Of a DNA stretch of 64,000 bases, positions 42,986-51,846 are shown piece by piece. The position numbers were made by a program, and so were the translations under genes. This DNA is from Faecalibacterium sp. I4-3-84 (GTDB taxonomy: Bacteria; Bacillota; Clostridia; Oscillospirales; Ruminococcaceae): positions 930,001 to 994,000 of the forward strand of contig NZ_CP094466.1 of assembly GCF_023347255.1 (NCBI RefSeq), read 5' to 3'. The notes beneath the pieces were generated by a model that saw only the letters and a program-made list of their open reading frames with translations, did no database searches and was not told the DNA's origin. Numbering within the stretch: position 1 is the stretch's first letter; every line of letters begins with the position of its first letter.

Positions 42986-43834
42986 ATGAAACGCAGAACC
43001 TTTATTTCTCTTATGAGCGTTATGGCCGCTGCCGGCGTGCTGACTCTGTCCGGCTGCTCCAATTCTTCCGGCAGCACCGCTGCTTCCGGTACTGCTGCAT
43101 CTGTGGCTCCTGCTGCCGGCGACCAGCTGTCCAACATCCAGTCCAGCGGCAAGCTGATCGTTGCACTGGAAGGCGCATGGCAGCCCTGGAGCTACCACGA
43201 CGAATCCGATACTCTGGTGGGCTACGATGTGGAAGTCTCCCGTGCCCTTGCAGAAAAGCTGGGCGTGGAGCCGGAATACGTGGAAAGCGACTGGGACAGC
43301 CTGTTTGCCGGTCTGGACGCAGGCCGCTACGACATCGTGTGCAACGGCGTGGAAGTGACCGATGAGCGCGCCAAGACCTATGATTTCACCGAGCCCTACG
43401 GCTACATCCACACTGCCCTTGCCGTCCGCAAGGATAACGACGAGATCACCAGCTTTGAAGACCTGAAGGGCAAGACCACCGCCAACAGCCTTGCTTCCAC
43501 CTACATGGAACTGGCCGAGAGCTACGGTGCCACCGTACAGGGCATCGACACACTGGAAGAGACCATCCAGCTGCTCACCGCCGGCCGCATCGACGCCACC
43601 CTGAACGCTGATGTCTCCTTCTACGATTACCTGAACGTCCACCCGGACGCAGATTTCAAGCTGGTGGCCCAGACCGAGGATGCATCCCACGTTGCCATTC
43701 CTCTGCGCAAGGGCGATGCCAGCGCCACCCTGCTGGATGCCATCAACACCGCCATCGACGAGCTGCGTGCCGACGGCACCCTGAAGGAGCTGAGCGAAAA
43801 GTATTTCGGTCAGGATATTTCTGCGGAGAACTAA
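42986..43834 (+). CDS. Polar amino acid ABC transporter substrate-binding lipoprotein
   Basis: This 282-residue protein has a lipoprotein signal (MKRRTFISLMSVMAAAGVLT, lipobox LSGC) and a Ser/Thr/Ala linker. The mature part is the SBP_bac_3 fold: GKLIVALEGAWQPWSYHDE, LVGYDVEVSRALAEKLG, WDSLFAGLDAGRYDIVCNGV and the late KKYFGQDI-type tail. GDVSFYDYL-like hinge residues and Asp/Arg contacts suit a zwitterionic amino acid. It is third in its operon, separated by a spacer full of repeats, so it may have separate expression. A terminator follows directly. Confidence 0.92.
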   Translation: MKRRTFISLMSVMAAAGVLTLSGCSNSSGSTAASGTAASVAPAAGDQLSNIQSSGKLIVALEGAWQPWSYHDESDTLVGYDVEVSRALAEKLGVEPEYVESDWDSLFAGLDAGRYDIVCNGVEVTDERAKTYDFTEPYGYIHTALAVRKDNDEITSFEDLKGKTTANSLASTYMELAESYGATVQGIDTLEETIQLLTAGRIDATLNADVSFYDYLNVHPDADFKLVAQTEDASHVAIPLRKGDASATLLDAINTAIDELRADGTLKELSEKYFGQDISAEN

Positions 43835-43851
43835 AGCTTTTCTCAAATCGT

Positions 43852-43897
43852 AAAAGACCCTCAGTCCTTTGAAAGCTAAGGATCGAGGGTCTTTTTA
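43852..43897. terminator. Terminator between the binding-protein gene and the acyltransferase gene
   Basis: AAAAGACCCTC and GAGGGTCTTTT arms with T on the + strand side and A on the left, serving both convergent genes. Confidence 0.88.
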
Positions 43898-43900
43898 TTA

Positions 43901-44902
43901 TTATACTAACTGCTTTTTATGTGTTTTTACTTTTGTCCGGTATAACAGTTCTGCAAGAAGCATCGATAATCCCAGCACCAGAAACGTTCTGCACACTCCC
44001 CATACATCACCATCTATATGGATCTGAAAAATCAAGGTGGTATAAATCATCAGATGGTAGCAGTAAACTTCAGCAGACAGCTCCCTGCCAATATGAACCA
44101 ATACCTTTTTCAGTCGTTCCGACATCCATGCAAAACTTGTAAAATGTCCCCTGTTCAGAATTGAAAGCACTGCCAGCACCGTGCTGAAATAAATTTCTTT
44201 CTTTCCAAAAGCATGAGCCTCCAGAACGCTCATCACAAGCCAAAAAGCTGTCGGCAGTTTAAACATCGCGGGCAGCCTATTCTTTTGGGCATATATTCCA
44301 ATCAGAATAAACGGCATTCCTTCAAAAAGCCAGTTCCGATACCATGCCAACTTTTGTGGAACAACTGCCTGCAAGATAAGCATCACCGCCAAAAGCACTA
44401 TGCCAATTTTATTGCCATATTTTTCCAAGTTAAAATCTTTGCACAGTTTTTTCCAGCAGTAAAGCACTACGTAGCAGTTCAGCATGGCAAACAGCCACCA
44501 TAAATGCCATGCGTAGCTGTCTACCAGACTATTACTGTTATACACCAGCAGCTTTAAAATTTCAGAAATGCTGAATTTTTCTGAAAGCCATTCAGGAATA
44601 AATGTTCCCACAGACAGTTCCACTATCACTGCAAACAGGGTGTACGCTGCACCAACTCGGAGCAGCATATGTGCCGTCTTTTTTATTTTGCCTTTCAGCT
44701 GTTCCACCTGCTGTTCGGAGTCATCGGTTCGGAACAGATACCAGCCGGACACCGAAAAGAAAAACGGTACACCGATCCGCGCTGCCGCCGTTAAAATCCA
44801 TCTGGCAGCACCAGGAAATGGGCAGTGAATAAATACCACAAGGGTGCATGCTAAAGCTTTCCAGATATAAAAATAATCACTTTCCTGTTTTGTTTTGTCC
44901 AT
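43901..44902 (-). CDS. Acyltransferase 3 family membrane protein
   Basis: This 333-residue protein has about ten membrane segments and the acyltransferase-3 start YIWKALACTLVVFIHCPFPG, with the His of the VFIH motif thought to take part in O-acyl transfer, and a second landmark RIGVPFFFSVSGWYLF. It would transfer acyl groups across the membrane onto cell-envelope or exopolysaccharide sugars. Its base composition is distinctly AT-richer than all neighbours and codon use differs, suggesting recent acquisition. It starts 13 bases after uvrC on the same strand. Confidence 0.85.
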   Translation of the reverse strand: MDKTKQESDYFYIWKALACTLVVFIHCPFPGAARWILTAAARIGVPFFFSVSGWYLFRTDDSEQQVEQLKGKIKKTAHMLLRVGAAYTLFAVIVELSVGTFIPEWLSEKFSISEILKLLVYNSNSLVDSYAWHLWWLFAMLNCYVVLYCWKKLCKDFNLEKYGNKIGIVLLAVMLILQAVVPQKLAWYRNWLFEGMPFILIGIYAQKNRLPAMFKLPTAFWLVMSVLEAHAFGKKEIYFSTVLAVLSILNRGHFTSFAWMSERLKKVLVHIGRELSAEVYCYHLMIYTTLIFQIHIDGDVWGVCRTFLVLGLSMLLAELLYRTKVKTHKKQLV

Positions 44903-44914
44903 AGTCTTCTTTCA

Positions 44915-46762
44915 TTATGCATGAAAATAATCGTAGATGATCTGTGCTGTCTGTTTGCCCACGCCGGGGGTGTTTTCCAGCTGGTCAGGCGTGGCTTCCT
45001 TCACCGCACCCACGCTTTTGAACTGGGCCATCAGCGCCTTGGCCGTTTTGGGGCCGATGCCGGGGATCTCGGTCAGGGTGGAGGAATAACTCTTCTGCTT
45101 CATCTGCTGCTTGCGGTAGGCATTGGCAAAGCGGTGGGTCTCGTCCTGAATGGCCGTGATAAAGGTAAAGGTGCCCCGGTTCATATTGATGGCAATTTCC
45201 CGGCCGTCGCTGTCCACAATGGCGCGGGTGCGGTGGTGGTCGTCCTTCACCATGCCGTAGAGCGGCACATCCGCAAGGGCAGTCCCGGCCAGTGCTTCTT
45301 TTGCCGCGCTCACCTGCCCCCTGCCGCCGTCCATCAAAAGCAGATCCGGCTTCTGCCCGAACCAGTTGCTGCAGGGTTCTCCCTTTTTTGCAAACTCTGC
45401 GTACTTTTCGTACTCTGCCGCCCGCCGGGAGACAGTCTCTGCCAGTGATGCATAGTCGTCAGTGCCCGCAACGGTCTTCATTTTGAATCTGCGGTAGCCC
45501 GCCTTATAGGGTTTGCCGTCCCTGAAGGTGACCATGCCGCAGACGCTGGAGCCATCGCCCCAGTTGGAGATATCGTAACTCTCAATAGCCCGGGGCGGCT
45601 TTGCAAGGCCCAGCACCTGCGCCAGCTCGTCCAGCAGTTTTTCCTCCCGGGCATAGCGGCCGCTCTCCCGGGCAAGACGCTCCACCGCGTTGGTGTGGGC
45701 CATCTCCACCAGATGGGCCTTATCGCCCCGCTGGGGCACATACAGCTGCACCTCACTGCCGCGCTTTTCGTTCAGCGCCTGCTGCAAAGCGTCGCTGTCC
45801 GGCGGCAGCTCGTCCACCGCAATGATCTTGGGGATCTGTTCGTCATCCAGATAATACCGGGGCAGAAATTCCTCCCGCACGGCGGCAATGTCCGAGGTAT
45901 CGTGGAACAAAAACTCCCGCTTATCGGTCAGCCGTCCGTCCCGGAAGCGCAGCACCGCCGCACACACGCTGTCCGGCGTGCCTGCCAGCGCCACCACGTC
46001 CATCTCCACATCCGGGTCCACAATGACCTTCTGCCCAGCGCTCACCTTGGTGATGGCCGCGATCTGGTCCCGCAGCAGGGCCGCCGTCTCAAATTCCAGC
46101 CGGTCCGAGGCCTCCTGCATCCGCTCATTAAGGATCTTCAGGATGTCCTTTTTGCCATAGCGGATCAGGTGCACGGCGCTCTTGACGGCCTGATTGTAGT
46201 TTTCGCAGCTGATTCTGCCGCTGCACACTGCCATGCACTTGCCGATGTGTGCATTCAGGCAGGGCCGTCCTTTGCCGATCTCCTGCGGGAAGCGCTTATT
46301 GCAGCGCGGCAGCAGAAAGGCATCCATGGCCGTTTCCGCCATCTGCCGGGCCGCAAAGCTGGAGGTATAGGGGCCGATATACTCGGCATCGTCCTCCTCC
46401 TTTTGCAGCACGAAGGAGAGCCTGGGCCATGGCTCCTTTGTCACCTTGATATAGCTGTAGCCTTTATCATCCTTGAGCAGGATGTTATACTTCGGCGTGT
46501 GGGCCTTGATCTGGCTGGCTTCCAGCACCAGCGCTTCAAACTCGCTCTGGCAGACGATCACATCAAAGGCATAGGCATGGGCGATCATCTGGCTGACCTT
46601 GTTGTCGTGGGGCACGCCCTCGCGGAAGTACTGGCTCACCCGGATGCGCAGCCGCTTTGCCTTGCCGATATAAATGATGGTGTCCGTCTTATCCCGGATG
46701 ATATACACGCCGGGCAGCAGCGGCAGCATACAGGCTTTCTGATACAGTTCAGCTTTGGTCAT
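44915..46762 (-). CDS. uvrC: UvrABC excinuclease subunit C
   Basis: This 615-residue nuclease of nucleotide excision repair has all parts: GIY-YIG domain at the N-terminus (PGVYIIRDKTDTIIYIGKAK), a Cys cluster region with CNKRFPQEIGKGRPCLN, the UvrB-binding UVR motif (AAVLRFR preceded by LEFETAALLRDQ), the RNase H-like nuclease with DLLLMDGGRGQVSAAKE, and tandem helix-hairpin-helix motifs at the C-terminus (IPGIGPKTAKALM). The start is an ATG with AAGGAG; the in-frame extension upstream crosses the HPr terminator and is rejected. Confidence 0.95.
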   Translation of the reverse strand: MTKAELYQKACMLPLLPGVYIIRDKTDTIIYIGKAKRLRIRVSQYFREGVPHDNKVSQMIAHAYAFDVIVCQSEFEALVLEASQIKAHTPKYNILLKDDKGYSYIKVTKEPWPRLSFVLQKEEDDAEYIGPYTSSFAARQMAETAMDAFLLPRCNKRFPQEIGKGRPCLNAHIGKCMAVCSGRISCENYNQAVKSAVHLIRYGKKDILKILNERMQEASDRLEFETAALLRDQIAAITKVSAGQKVIVDPDVEMDVVALAGTPDSVCAAVLRFRDGRLTDKREFLFHDTSDIAAVREEFLPRYYLDDEQIPKIIAVDELPPDSDALQQALNEKRGSEVQLYVPQRGDKAHLVEMAHTNAVERLARESGRYAREEKLLDELAQVLGLAKPPRAIESYDISNWGDGSSVCGMVTFRDGKPYKAGYRRFKMKTVAGTDDYASLAETVSRRAAEYEKYAEFAKKGEPCSNWFGQKPDLLLMDGGRGQVSAAKEALAGTALADVPLYGMVKDDHHRTRAIVDSDGREIAINMNRGTFTFITAIQDETHRFANAYRKQQMKQKSYSSTLTEIPGIGPKTAKALMAQFKSVGAVKEATPDQLENTPGVGKQTAQIIYDYFHA

Positions 46763-46775
46763 GGATTCTCCTTGA

Positions 46776-46805
46776 AAAACAAAAAGCGGCAGGTTCCCCC
46801 GCCGC
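46776..46805 (-). terminator. Terminator of ptsH
   Basis: GCGGC and GCCGC arms with a short loop followed by TTTTTGTTTTT on the - strand, just before the uvrC ribosome site. Confidence 0.8.
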
Positions 46806-46823
46806 TCCATTTATAGACACAAA

Positions 46824-47087
46824 TTACTCAGCAAAGCCGGACTCCACCAGCTTGATCAGGCCGTCCACTGCAGCCTGCTCATCAGCGCCGTCAGCGATGA
46901 TGCGGATGGTGGTGCCGCCCACGATGCCCAGAGACAGAACGCCCAGCAGGCTCTTTGCGTTCACGCGGCGTTCTTCCTTTTCGACCCAGATGGAAGACTT
47001 GAACTCGTTAGCCTTCTGGATGAAGAAGGTAGCCGGACGAGCGTGCAGACCAACCTGATTTTCAACGGTAACTTCTTTCACGTACAT
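46824..47087 (-). CDS. ptsH: HPr phosphocarrier protein
   Basis: This 87-residue cytosolic protein has GLHARPA with His15, the site phosphorylated by enzyme I, and KSLLGVLSLGI with Ser46, the site of HPr kinase in Firmicutes. Both residues are therefore kept and the protein can serve sugar transport and carbon catabolite control (as corepressor of CcpA). It stands as a one-gene unit ahead of uvrC with its own terminator. A PTS enzyme is not seen in the window, which otherwise uses ABC importers, so a regulatory use may dominate. Confidence 0.94.
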   Translation of the reverse strand: MYVKEVTVENQVGLHARPATFFIQKANEFKSSIWVEKEERRVNAKSLLGVLSLGIVGGTTIRIIADGADEQAAVDGLIKLVESGFAE

Positions 47088-47428
47088 AGTAAAGCGCTCC
47101 TATCTAATATCGTTTTGGGTATAGAATCTGTATAGTGTGCCTGTTGCGTTACGATTATTTTAGCGCAAGTCGAAACGGTTGTACAGCCCCCCGGCGCATT
47201 TTTGGCGGTTTCTCCAATGAAAAGCGGCCCATTTTTCATTATTTATACAAAGATAATAAAATTATTCCCCGAAGGTTAGAGGGTAAATACAAAAGTTTTC
47301 AACATTTTTTCGACCATCGGGCAATATCTCGGCCGTTTTTGTGCGTTTCCAGCACCATACCATCCGGTCCGAGCATCCATTTTCGTGCCTTTTTCGCTGT
47401 CCGATGCACCTGCAGCTGCCGCCCGGAG
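47088..47428. other. Gene-free spacer upstream of ptsH
   Basis: This 340-base stretch holds no convincing ORF. TATACA and TATACC -10-like boxes are seen on the - strand near 47120-47135, the probable ptsH promoter area, but no good -35 box accompanies them. Confidence 0.5.
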
Positions 47429-48676
47429 TTACTTCTGTGCGCTGCCCTTGTACCGCATCCAGACCAGCGCGCACTTTTTCACCACAGCCGGATATTGCTC
47501 CGGTGTGAACTCCAGCTCGGTGCCTCTGGTCAGCTCCCAGCCCATGCGGGTATAAAGTGCAATGGCGCGGGTGTTGGTGTTCAGCACGCTCAGCACCGGG
47601 TGCGGGTGCTCCGGCAGCTTCCTGCGGGCAAAGTCCAGCATCTTCATGCCAATGCCCCTGCCGCGGGCTTTTTCAGTGACGAACAGATGTTCGATGTGCC
47701 CCACCTTGTGGTTGATGCTCACGATGCCGTCCGGCACATCCTTGGTGGTGTGCAGGTAGCACACCCAGCCTGCGGCCTTTTCCTGCCGCAGCTGCAAAAG
47801 ATATTCTTCCCCGTTGAGGCTGGCACAGTATTCCGGGGTCCAGTTCTCGGCACAGGTCGCACGCCGTCCCTCCACAAAGATGCGGGCGGCAGCAGCAAAC
47901 TGCTCGTCGGTCTTGACAAGGCGCATGTTCTCGCCGCGCTTCCACTTGGGCAGCTCGGTCACAGGGTGGGTCTCACACCACTTCTCGTACAGCTCCGGGC
48001 GGCGCAGGCGGGTGCGCTCCCGGCTCTGTTCCCCGCGCCATGCATCGATCTTCTGGTGGTCGCCGCCCAGCAGCACCTGCGGCACGGCGCGGCCTTCCCA
48101 CACCTCGGGGCGGGTGTACTGGGGATACTCCAGCAGGCCGTCCCAGTAGCTTTCTTCCTCGTAGCCCTTCTGCTCAGCCAGCACGCCGGGCTTCAGGCGC
48201 AGCACACTGTCCGCCACCACAAGGCTGGCCAGCTCGCCGCCGGTGAGGATGTAATCACCGATGGAGATCTCTTCATCCGCAAAAGCATCGATCACACGCT
48301 CGTCGATGCCCTCATAGTGGCCGCATACCAGTGTCAGGTTATCGTACTGGGCCAGCCGCTTTGCGTGTTCCTCGGTGTAGCGCTGGCCGCCTGCCGTCAG
48401 GAACACGATATGCGGGGCCGGACGGCCCTGTGAAGCCACTTCCTGCTGCACAGCACGCAGGCAGTCTGCGATGGGCTGAGCGTACAGCACCATGCCGCAG
48501 CCGCCGCCGTAGGGGTAATCGTCGGTCTGCTTCTGTTTGTTCAGGGTGTAGTCCCGGATCTGGTGGCAGTGGGTCTCAATAAAGCCCTTCTTTGCCGCGC
48601 GCCCGATGATGCTGGCATCCAGCACCTGCTGGCACATTTCCGGGAACAGGGTCACGATGTCCACACGCATTCCCAT
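47429..48676 (-). CDS. trmD: TrmD tRNA (m1G37) methyltransferase fused to a GNAT acetyltransferase
   Basis: This 415-residue protein joins two domains. Residues 1-240 are TrmD, with the trefoil-knot SAM site (YGGGCGMV, LVCGHYEGIDERVI, EISIGDYILTGGE) that methylates G37 of tRNAs. Residues 249-415 are a GNAT N-acetyltransferase: MRLVKTDEQFAAAARIFVEG, HIEHLFVTEKARGRGIGMKM with the R/QxxGxG/A acetyl-CoA loop, and NTRAIALYTRMGW. No ribosome site precedes the Met at the junction, so it is one protein. It is last in the ffh-rimM operon, starting three bases after rimM. Confidence 0.9.
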   Translation of the reverse strand: MGMRVDIVTLFPEMCQQVLDASIIGRAAKKGFIETHCHQIRDYTLNKQKQTDDYPYGGGCGMVLYAQPIADCLRAVQQEVASQGRPAPHIVFLTAGGQRYTEEHAKRLAQYDNLTLVCGHYEGIDERVIDAFADEEISIGDYILTGGELASLVVADSVLRLKPGVLAEQKGYEEESYWDGLLEYPQYTRPEVWEGRAVPQVLLGGDHQKIDAWRGEQSRERTRLRRPELYEKWCETHPVTELPKWKRGENMRLVKTDEQFAAAARIFVEGRRATCAENWTPEYCASLNGEEYLLQLRQEKAAGWVCYLHTTKDVPDGIVSINHKVGHIEHLFVTEKARGRGIGMKMLDFARRKLPEHPHPVLSVLNTNTRAIALYTRMGWELTRGTELEFTPEQYPAVVKKCALVWMRYKGSAQK

Positions 48677-48679
48677 GGC

Positions 48680-49216
48680 TCACTCTTCCTCCCGTTCGCT
48701 GTCAAAGTCATCGTCCAGCAGGCCCGGAATGGGGGTGACGAGGAGATAGCCCTCCGGCGGGTTGCGCTCTTTCAGAAAAGCATCCACGCCCGGGAACATG
48801 TATTCCTTGCCGTTCGGTGCTTTGACGGTGTAGATATCCTGTGCACCGGGGTGATCCACGCTGGTCACAACGCCGTACACCCTGCCGGTGTCGGCATCCC
48901 GCACTTCGCACCCGATCAGGTCGGCCACATACCAGCGGCCTGCGGGCAGGGTGGCATCATTACGGTCAAAGTAGAACACCTGCCCCCGCAGCGCACGGGC
49001 AGCATCCATATCGTCCACGCCTTCCAGCTGCAGCAGAGCCATCTGGCCCTGTGCGCGGATGGACACGATCTTATAGGCCCTGCCGCCCTGTGCCGAGGGG
49101 TACAGCCTGCCCACCTTTTTGAGAAAATTCACGCCGTCGCACCAAAGCTCCAGCTTCATTTCGCCGCGCACGCCGTGGGTGGTAACAACTTTTCCCGCTT
49201 CCAGATATTGCTGCAT
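48680..49216 (-). CDS. rimM: RimM 16S rRNA processing protein
   Basis: This 178-residue maturation factor for the 30S subunit binds ribosomal protein S19 at the head. The RimM N-terminal barrel is seen (GKVVTTHGVRGEMKLE, then LEGVDDMDAARALRGQ with VYF) and the PRC-type C-terminal barrel (WYVADLIGCEVRDADTG, GKEYMFPGVDAFL, LVTPIPGLLDDDFD). It sits between the KH-domain gene and trmD, the classic order. A hairpin with T tract lies upstream. Confidence 0.93.
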   Translation of the reverse strand: MQQYLEAGKVVTTHGVRGEMKLELWCDGVNFLKKVGRLYPSAQGGRAYKIVSIRAQGQMALLQLEGVDDMDAARALRGQVFYFDRNDATLPAGRWYVADLIGCEVRDADTGRVYGVVTSVDHPGAQDIYTVKAPNGKEYMFPGVDAFLKERNPPEGYLLVTPIPGLLDDDFDSEREEE

Positions 49217-49234
49217 AATCTTGCTCCTATAATC

Positions 49235-49266
49235 AAAAAGGCCCCTTGCCGCAAGGGCAAAGGGCC
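49235..49266 (-). terminator. Hairpin with T tract between khpA and rimM
   Basis: GGCCCTTTGCCC pairs with the CAAGGGGCC side, followed by TTTTTG, inside the ribosome-maturation operon. Partial termination would lower rimM-trmD relative to rpsP. Confidence 0.6.
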
Positions 49267-49276
49267 TGTAGGGTGC

Positions 49277-49510
49277 TCAGTCGATCTCAACAAGGACCTT
49301 TTCATCGACCCGCACAGCAGCCGCGCGCATCACCACACGAATGGCTTTTGCGATCCGGCCCTGCTTGCCGATGACACGGCCCATATCTCCCTCTGCCACG
49401 CTCAGGTGGTAGACGATGGTGCCGTCCTCGCGAGGCTCGTCCACCGTGACCTTAACGGCTTCCTTATCCTCCACGAGACCGCGGGCAACTGCCAGCAACA
49501 GCTCCTGCAT
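49277..49510 (-). CDS. khpA: KhpA (YlqC) KH-domain RNA-binding protein
   Basis: This 77-residue protein is a single KH domain with the GRVIGKQGRIAKAIR loop (GxxG type, GKQG) that contacts RNA. KhpA pairs with KhpB (Jag) in Firmicutes and influences small-RNA function and cell size. The gene follows rpsP by 17 bases, the usual position. Confidence 0.92.
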   Translation of the reverse strand: MQELLLAVARGLVEDKEAVKVTVDEPREDGTIVYHLSVAEGDMGRVIGKQGRIAKAIRVVMRAAAVRVDEKVLVEID

Positions 49511-49527
49511 GAGTCAGCCCTCCCTAC

Positions 49528-49770
49528 TTACAGAACGTTGGACTTCTTCAGCAGGACGCGAACGGTATCAGTGGGCTGTGCGCCGTTGGCGATCCACTGC
49601 TTTGCCTTCTCAGCGTCGATCTTGATCTCGGAAGGCTCCTTGTTGGGATCGTAGGTGCCGATCTCTTCGATGAAACGGCCGTCACGGGGGAAGCGGCTGT
49701 CAGCAACAACAACACGATAGAAGGGAGCCTTCTTGGCGCCAACGCGGCGCAGACGAATCTTAACTGCCAT
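49528..49770 (-). CDS. rpsP: 30S ribosomal protein S16
   Basis: This 80-residue ribosomal protein reads [45 protein letters not shown], the classic S16 pattern. Upstream in-frame codons exist, but the ATG with a TTTGGAGGA ribosome site and the conserved MAVKIRL start decide it. It follows ffh and precedes khpA. Confidence 0.96.
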   Translation of the reverse strand: MAVKIRLRRVGAKKAPFYRVVVADSRFPRDGRFIEEIGTYDPNKEPSEIKIDAEKAKQWIANGAQPTDTVRVLLKKSNVL

Positions 49771-49861
49771 GGTAAATATCCTCCAAAAATTGTTTTGTGC
49801 GGCCCTTGCGGGCGCATGTTGATTATATTGTACAAACCCGCAAGGGGGTTGTATCACAAAG

Positions 49862-51217
49862 TTATTTCAGCCCGCGGAAGGCATTGGGGTTGCCCATCAT
49901 GCCGCCCAGACGGCGGGCAAAACCCTTGGGGCTTTTCTTGAACTGCTTCATCATCTTCTGCATCATCTCAAACTGCTTGAGCAGCTTGTTCACGTCGGCC
50001 ACGGTGGTACCGCTGCCGGCCGCAATGCGGCGCTTGCGCTTTGGGTTGATGATGGAGGGCTTCTCGCGTTCTTCCTTGGTCATGGAATAGATCATGGCCT
50101 CGATGCGGTCGAACGCCTTTTCATCGACCTGACTGGGATCGATGCCGCTGCCGCCAGGCAGCATGCTCAGCATCGCGCCTGCACCACCCATCTTGCGGAT
50201 CTGTGCGAACTGGTCCAGCATGTCGTTCATGTCGAACTTGTTCTCCATCATCCGCTTGGCGGTCTCTTCGGCTGCCTTTTCGTCGGCCGTCTCCTGCGCA
50301 CGCTCGATCAGGCTCAGCACATCGCCCATGCCAAGGATGCGGCTTGCCATGCGGTCCGGGTGGAACACATCCAGATCGTCCAGCTTTTCGCCGGTGCCCT
50401 GGAACTTGATGGGCTTGCCGGTAACGGCCAGCACCGAAAGTGCCGCACCGCCGCGGGTATCGCCATCGGTCTTGGTGAGGATGATGCCGTCGATGCCTAC
50501 CTTCTCGTTGAAGGTCTTGGCAACGTTCACGGCATCCTGACCGGCCATGGCATCCACCACCAGCAGGGTCTCGTCCACAGGAACGGCTTCCTTGATGTCC
50601 ACCAGCTCCTGCATGAGCACATCGTCGATCTGCAGACGGCCGGCGGTATCCAGGATCACGACGTCATTGCCGTAATCCTTGGCGTGTGCCAGCGCCTTCT
50701 TTGCAATTTCCGGCGGCTTTGCGCCCGGCAGGGTGAACACCGGTGCGCCCGCCTGTTTGCCCACCACCTGCAGCTGATCGATGGCCGCAGGGCGGTAAAT
50801 ATCGCAGGCCACCAGCATGGGGCGGCGGCCCTGTTTGATAAAGTACTTTGCCAGCTTTGCGGCGTGGGTGGTTTTACCGTTGCCCTGCAGGCCGCAGAGC
50901 ATGATGATCGTCTGGCCCTTGTTCTTGATGTTCAGGCGGGCCGCTTCGCTGCCGCCCATCAGGGCAACCAGCTCTTCGTTGACGATCTTGACCACCTGCT
51001 GTGCCGGGGTCAGGCTTTCCATGACCTCCTGACCCATGGCGCGCTCGGACACCTTTGCACAGAAGTCCTTGGCAACCTTGTAGTTGACATCGGCTTCCAG
51101 CAGGGCCATGCGCACTTCACGCATCGCGGCCTTGATATCTGCCTCGGTCAGCTTGCCGTGACCGCGCAGCTTTTTGAACACACCGGCAAGGCGGTCGGTA
51201 AGGGATTCAAATGCCAT
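49862..51217 (-). CDS. ffh: Signal recognition particle protein Ffh
   Basis: This 451-residue GTPase targets nascent membrane proteins. It has the N domain, G domain with [14 protein letters not shown], and [10 protein letters not shown], and the methionine-rich M domain at the C-terminus ([25 protein letters not shown] with the RNA-binding helix, and many Met). All motifs are intact. It starts 24 bases after ylxM and is second in the operon. Confidence 0.96.
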   Translation of the reverse strand: MAFESLTDRLAGVFKKLRGHGKLTEADIKAAMREVRMALLEADVNYKVAKDFCAKVSERAMGQEVMESLTPAQQVVKIVNEELVALMGGSEAARLNIKNKGQTIIMLCGLQGNGKTTHAAKLAKYFIKQGRRPMLVACDIYRPAAIDQLQVVGKQAGAPVFTLPGAKPPEIAKKALAHAKDYGNDVVILDTAGRLQIDDVLMQELVDIKEAVPVDETLLVVDAMAGQDAVNVAKTFNEKVGIDGIILTKTDGDTRGGAALSVLAVTGKPIKFQGTGEKLDDLDVFHPDRMASRILGMGDVLSLIERAQETADEKAAEETAKRMMENKFDMNDMLDQFAQIRKMGGAGAMLSMLPGGSGIDPSQVDEKAFDRIEAMIYSMTKEEREKPSIINPKRKRRIAAGSGTTVADVNKLLKQFEMMQKMMKQFKKSPKGFARRLGGMMGNPNAFRGLK

Positions 51218-51241
51218 TGTACGGTGCTCCTTTCACAGGTT

Positions 51242-51622
51242 TCAGCTCTCGTTTGCTTCGTCGATGGAGCGGATGAGCTTTAACATTTTGGTCAGCTGGT
51301 GTTCGTACTCGGTGGTGGTCAAGCCCTGCGGGCCGGTGCACTCGAACCGTGCATCGATCACCATTTGCTCCAGCTCTTCCAGCTTCTGCTGCACGCGGCG
51401 GTAACGCGCCGCAAAGCCAACCTTTTCCTCCAGCTCCTTCAGCGCGTTCTCGCCATGCTTGATGGCATCCCGCGCACCCTGACGGGTGATGCCGAAGTTC
51501 TCGCCGATCTCGCTCAGCGAAAGGTCATCATTATAATACTGGCGCAGCATTTCGCGCTGTTTCTCGGTGAGCACCTCGCCGTAAAAGTCCAGCAGATAGC
51601 CCATTTCCAGATCTTTTGCCAT
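51242..51622 (-). CDS. ylxM: YlxM helix-turn-helix protein of the SRP operon
   Basis: This 126-residue protein has the sigma-70-region-4-like helix-turn-helix (LTEKQREMLRQYYNDDLSLSE, then IGENFGITRQGARDAIKHGE) of YlxM/p13, which stimulates or binds the SRP GTPase. Upstream in-frame ATGs exist, but the inferred transcription start near 51685 leaves almost no leader for them, so the ATG at 51622 is used. It opens the ylxM-ffh-rpsP-khpA-rimM-trmD operon. Confidence 0.9.
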   Translation of the reverse strand: MAKDLEMGYLLDFYGEVLTEKQREMLRQYYNDDLSLSEIGENFGITRQGARDAIKHGENALKELEEKVGFAARYRRVQQKLEELEQMVIDARFECTGPQGLTTTEYEHQLTKMLKLIRSIDEANES

Positions 51623-51691
51623 CCTCTGATCCCCCGGTTTTGTGCCTGTACTTTCGAGAAGTGATGTAAAGTTCATTTGCTTTACGGATGA

Positions 51692-51720
51692 AGTATAGCA
51701 GATGCACCGCATCCTGTCAA
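51692..51720 (-). promoter_or_regulatory. Promoter of the ylxM-ffh operon
   Basis: Consensus TTGACA (51720-51715) and TATACT (51697-51692) on the - strand, 17-base spacer. Confidence 0.88.
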
Positions 51721-51783
51721 GAGCCTTTCGGAGATTTTTCCAGAAAATCCGCCAAAAATTCGCTGTTTTTGCTAAAAGGCATC

Positions 51784-51813
51784 TTGACGCGCGCAGTCCT
51801 TTTGCGTTAGGAT
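51784..51813 (+). promoter_or_regulatory. Promoter of the CysK-like/MATE operon
   Basis: TTGACG (51784-51789) and TAGGAT (51808-51813), 18-base spacer. Confidence 0.6.
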
Positions 51814-51846
51814 AATATTGTTGTATCCCATGAAAGGAGGGTCTTC

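Noticed and set aside
46763-46810. N-terminal extension of UvrC
   Set aside because: It would translate through the ptsH terminator; the ATG at 46762 has a proper ribosome site.
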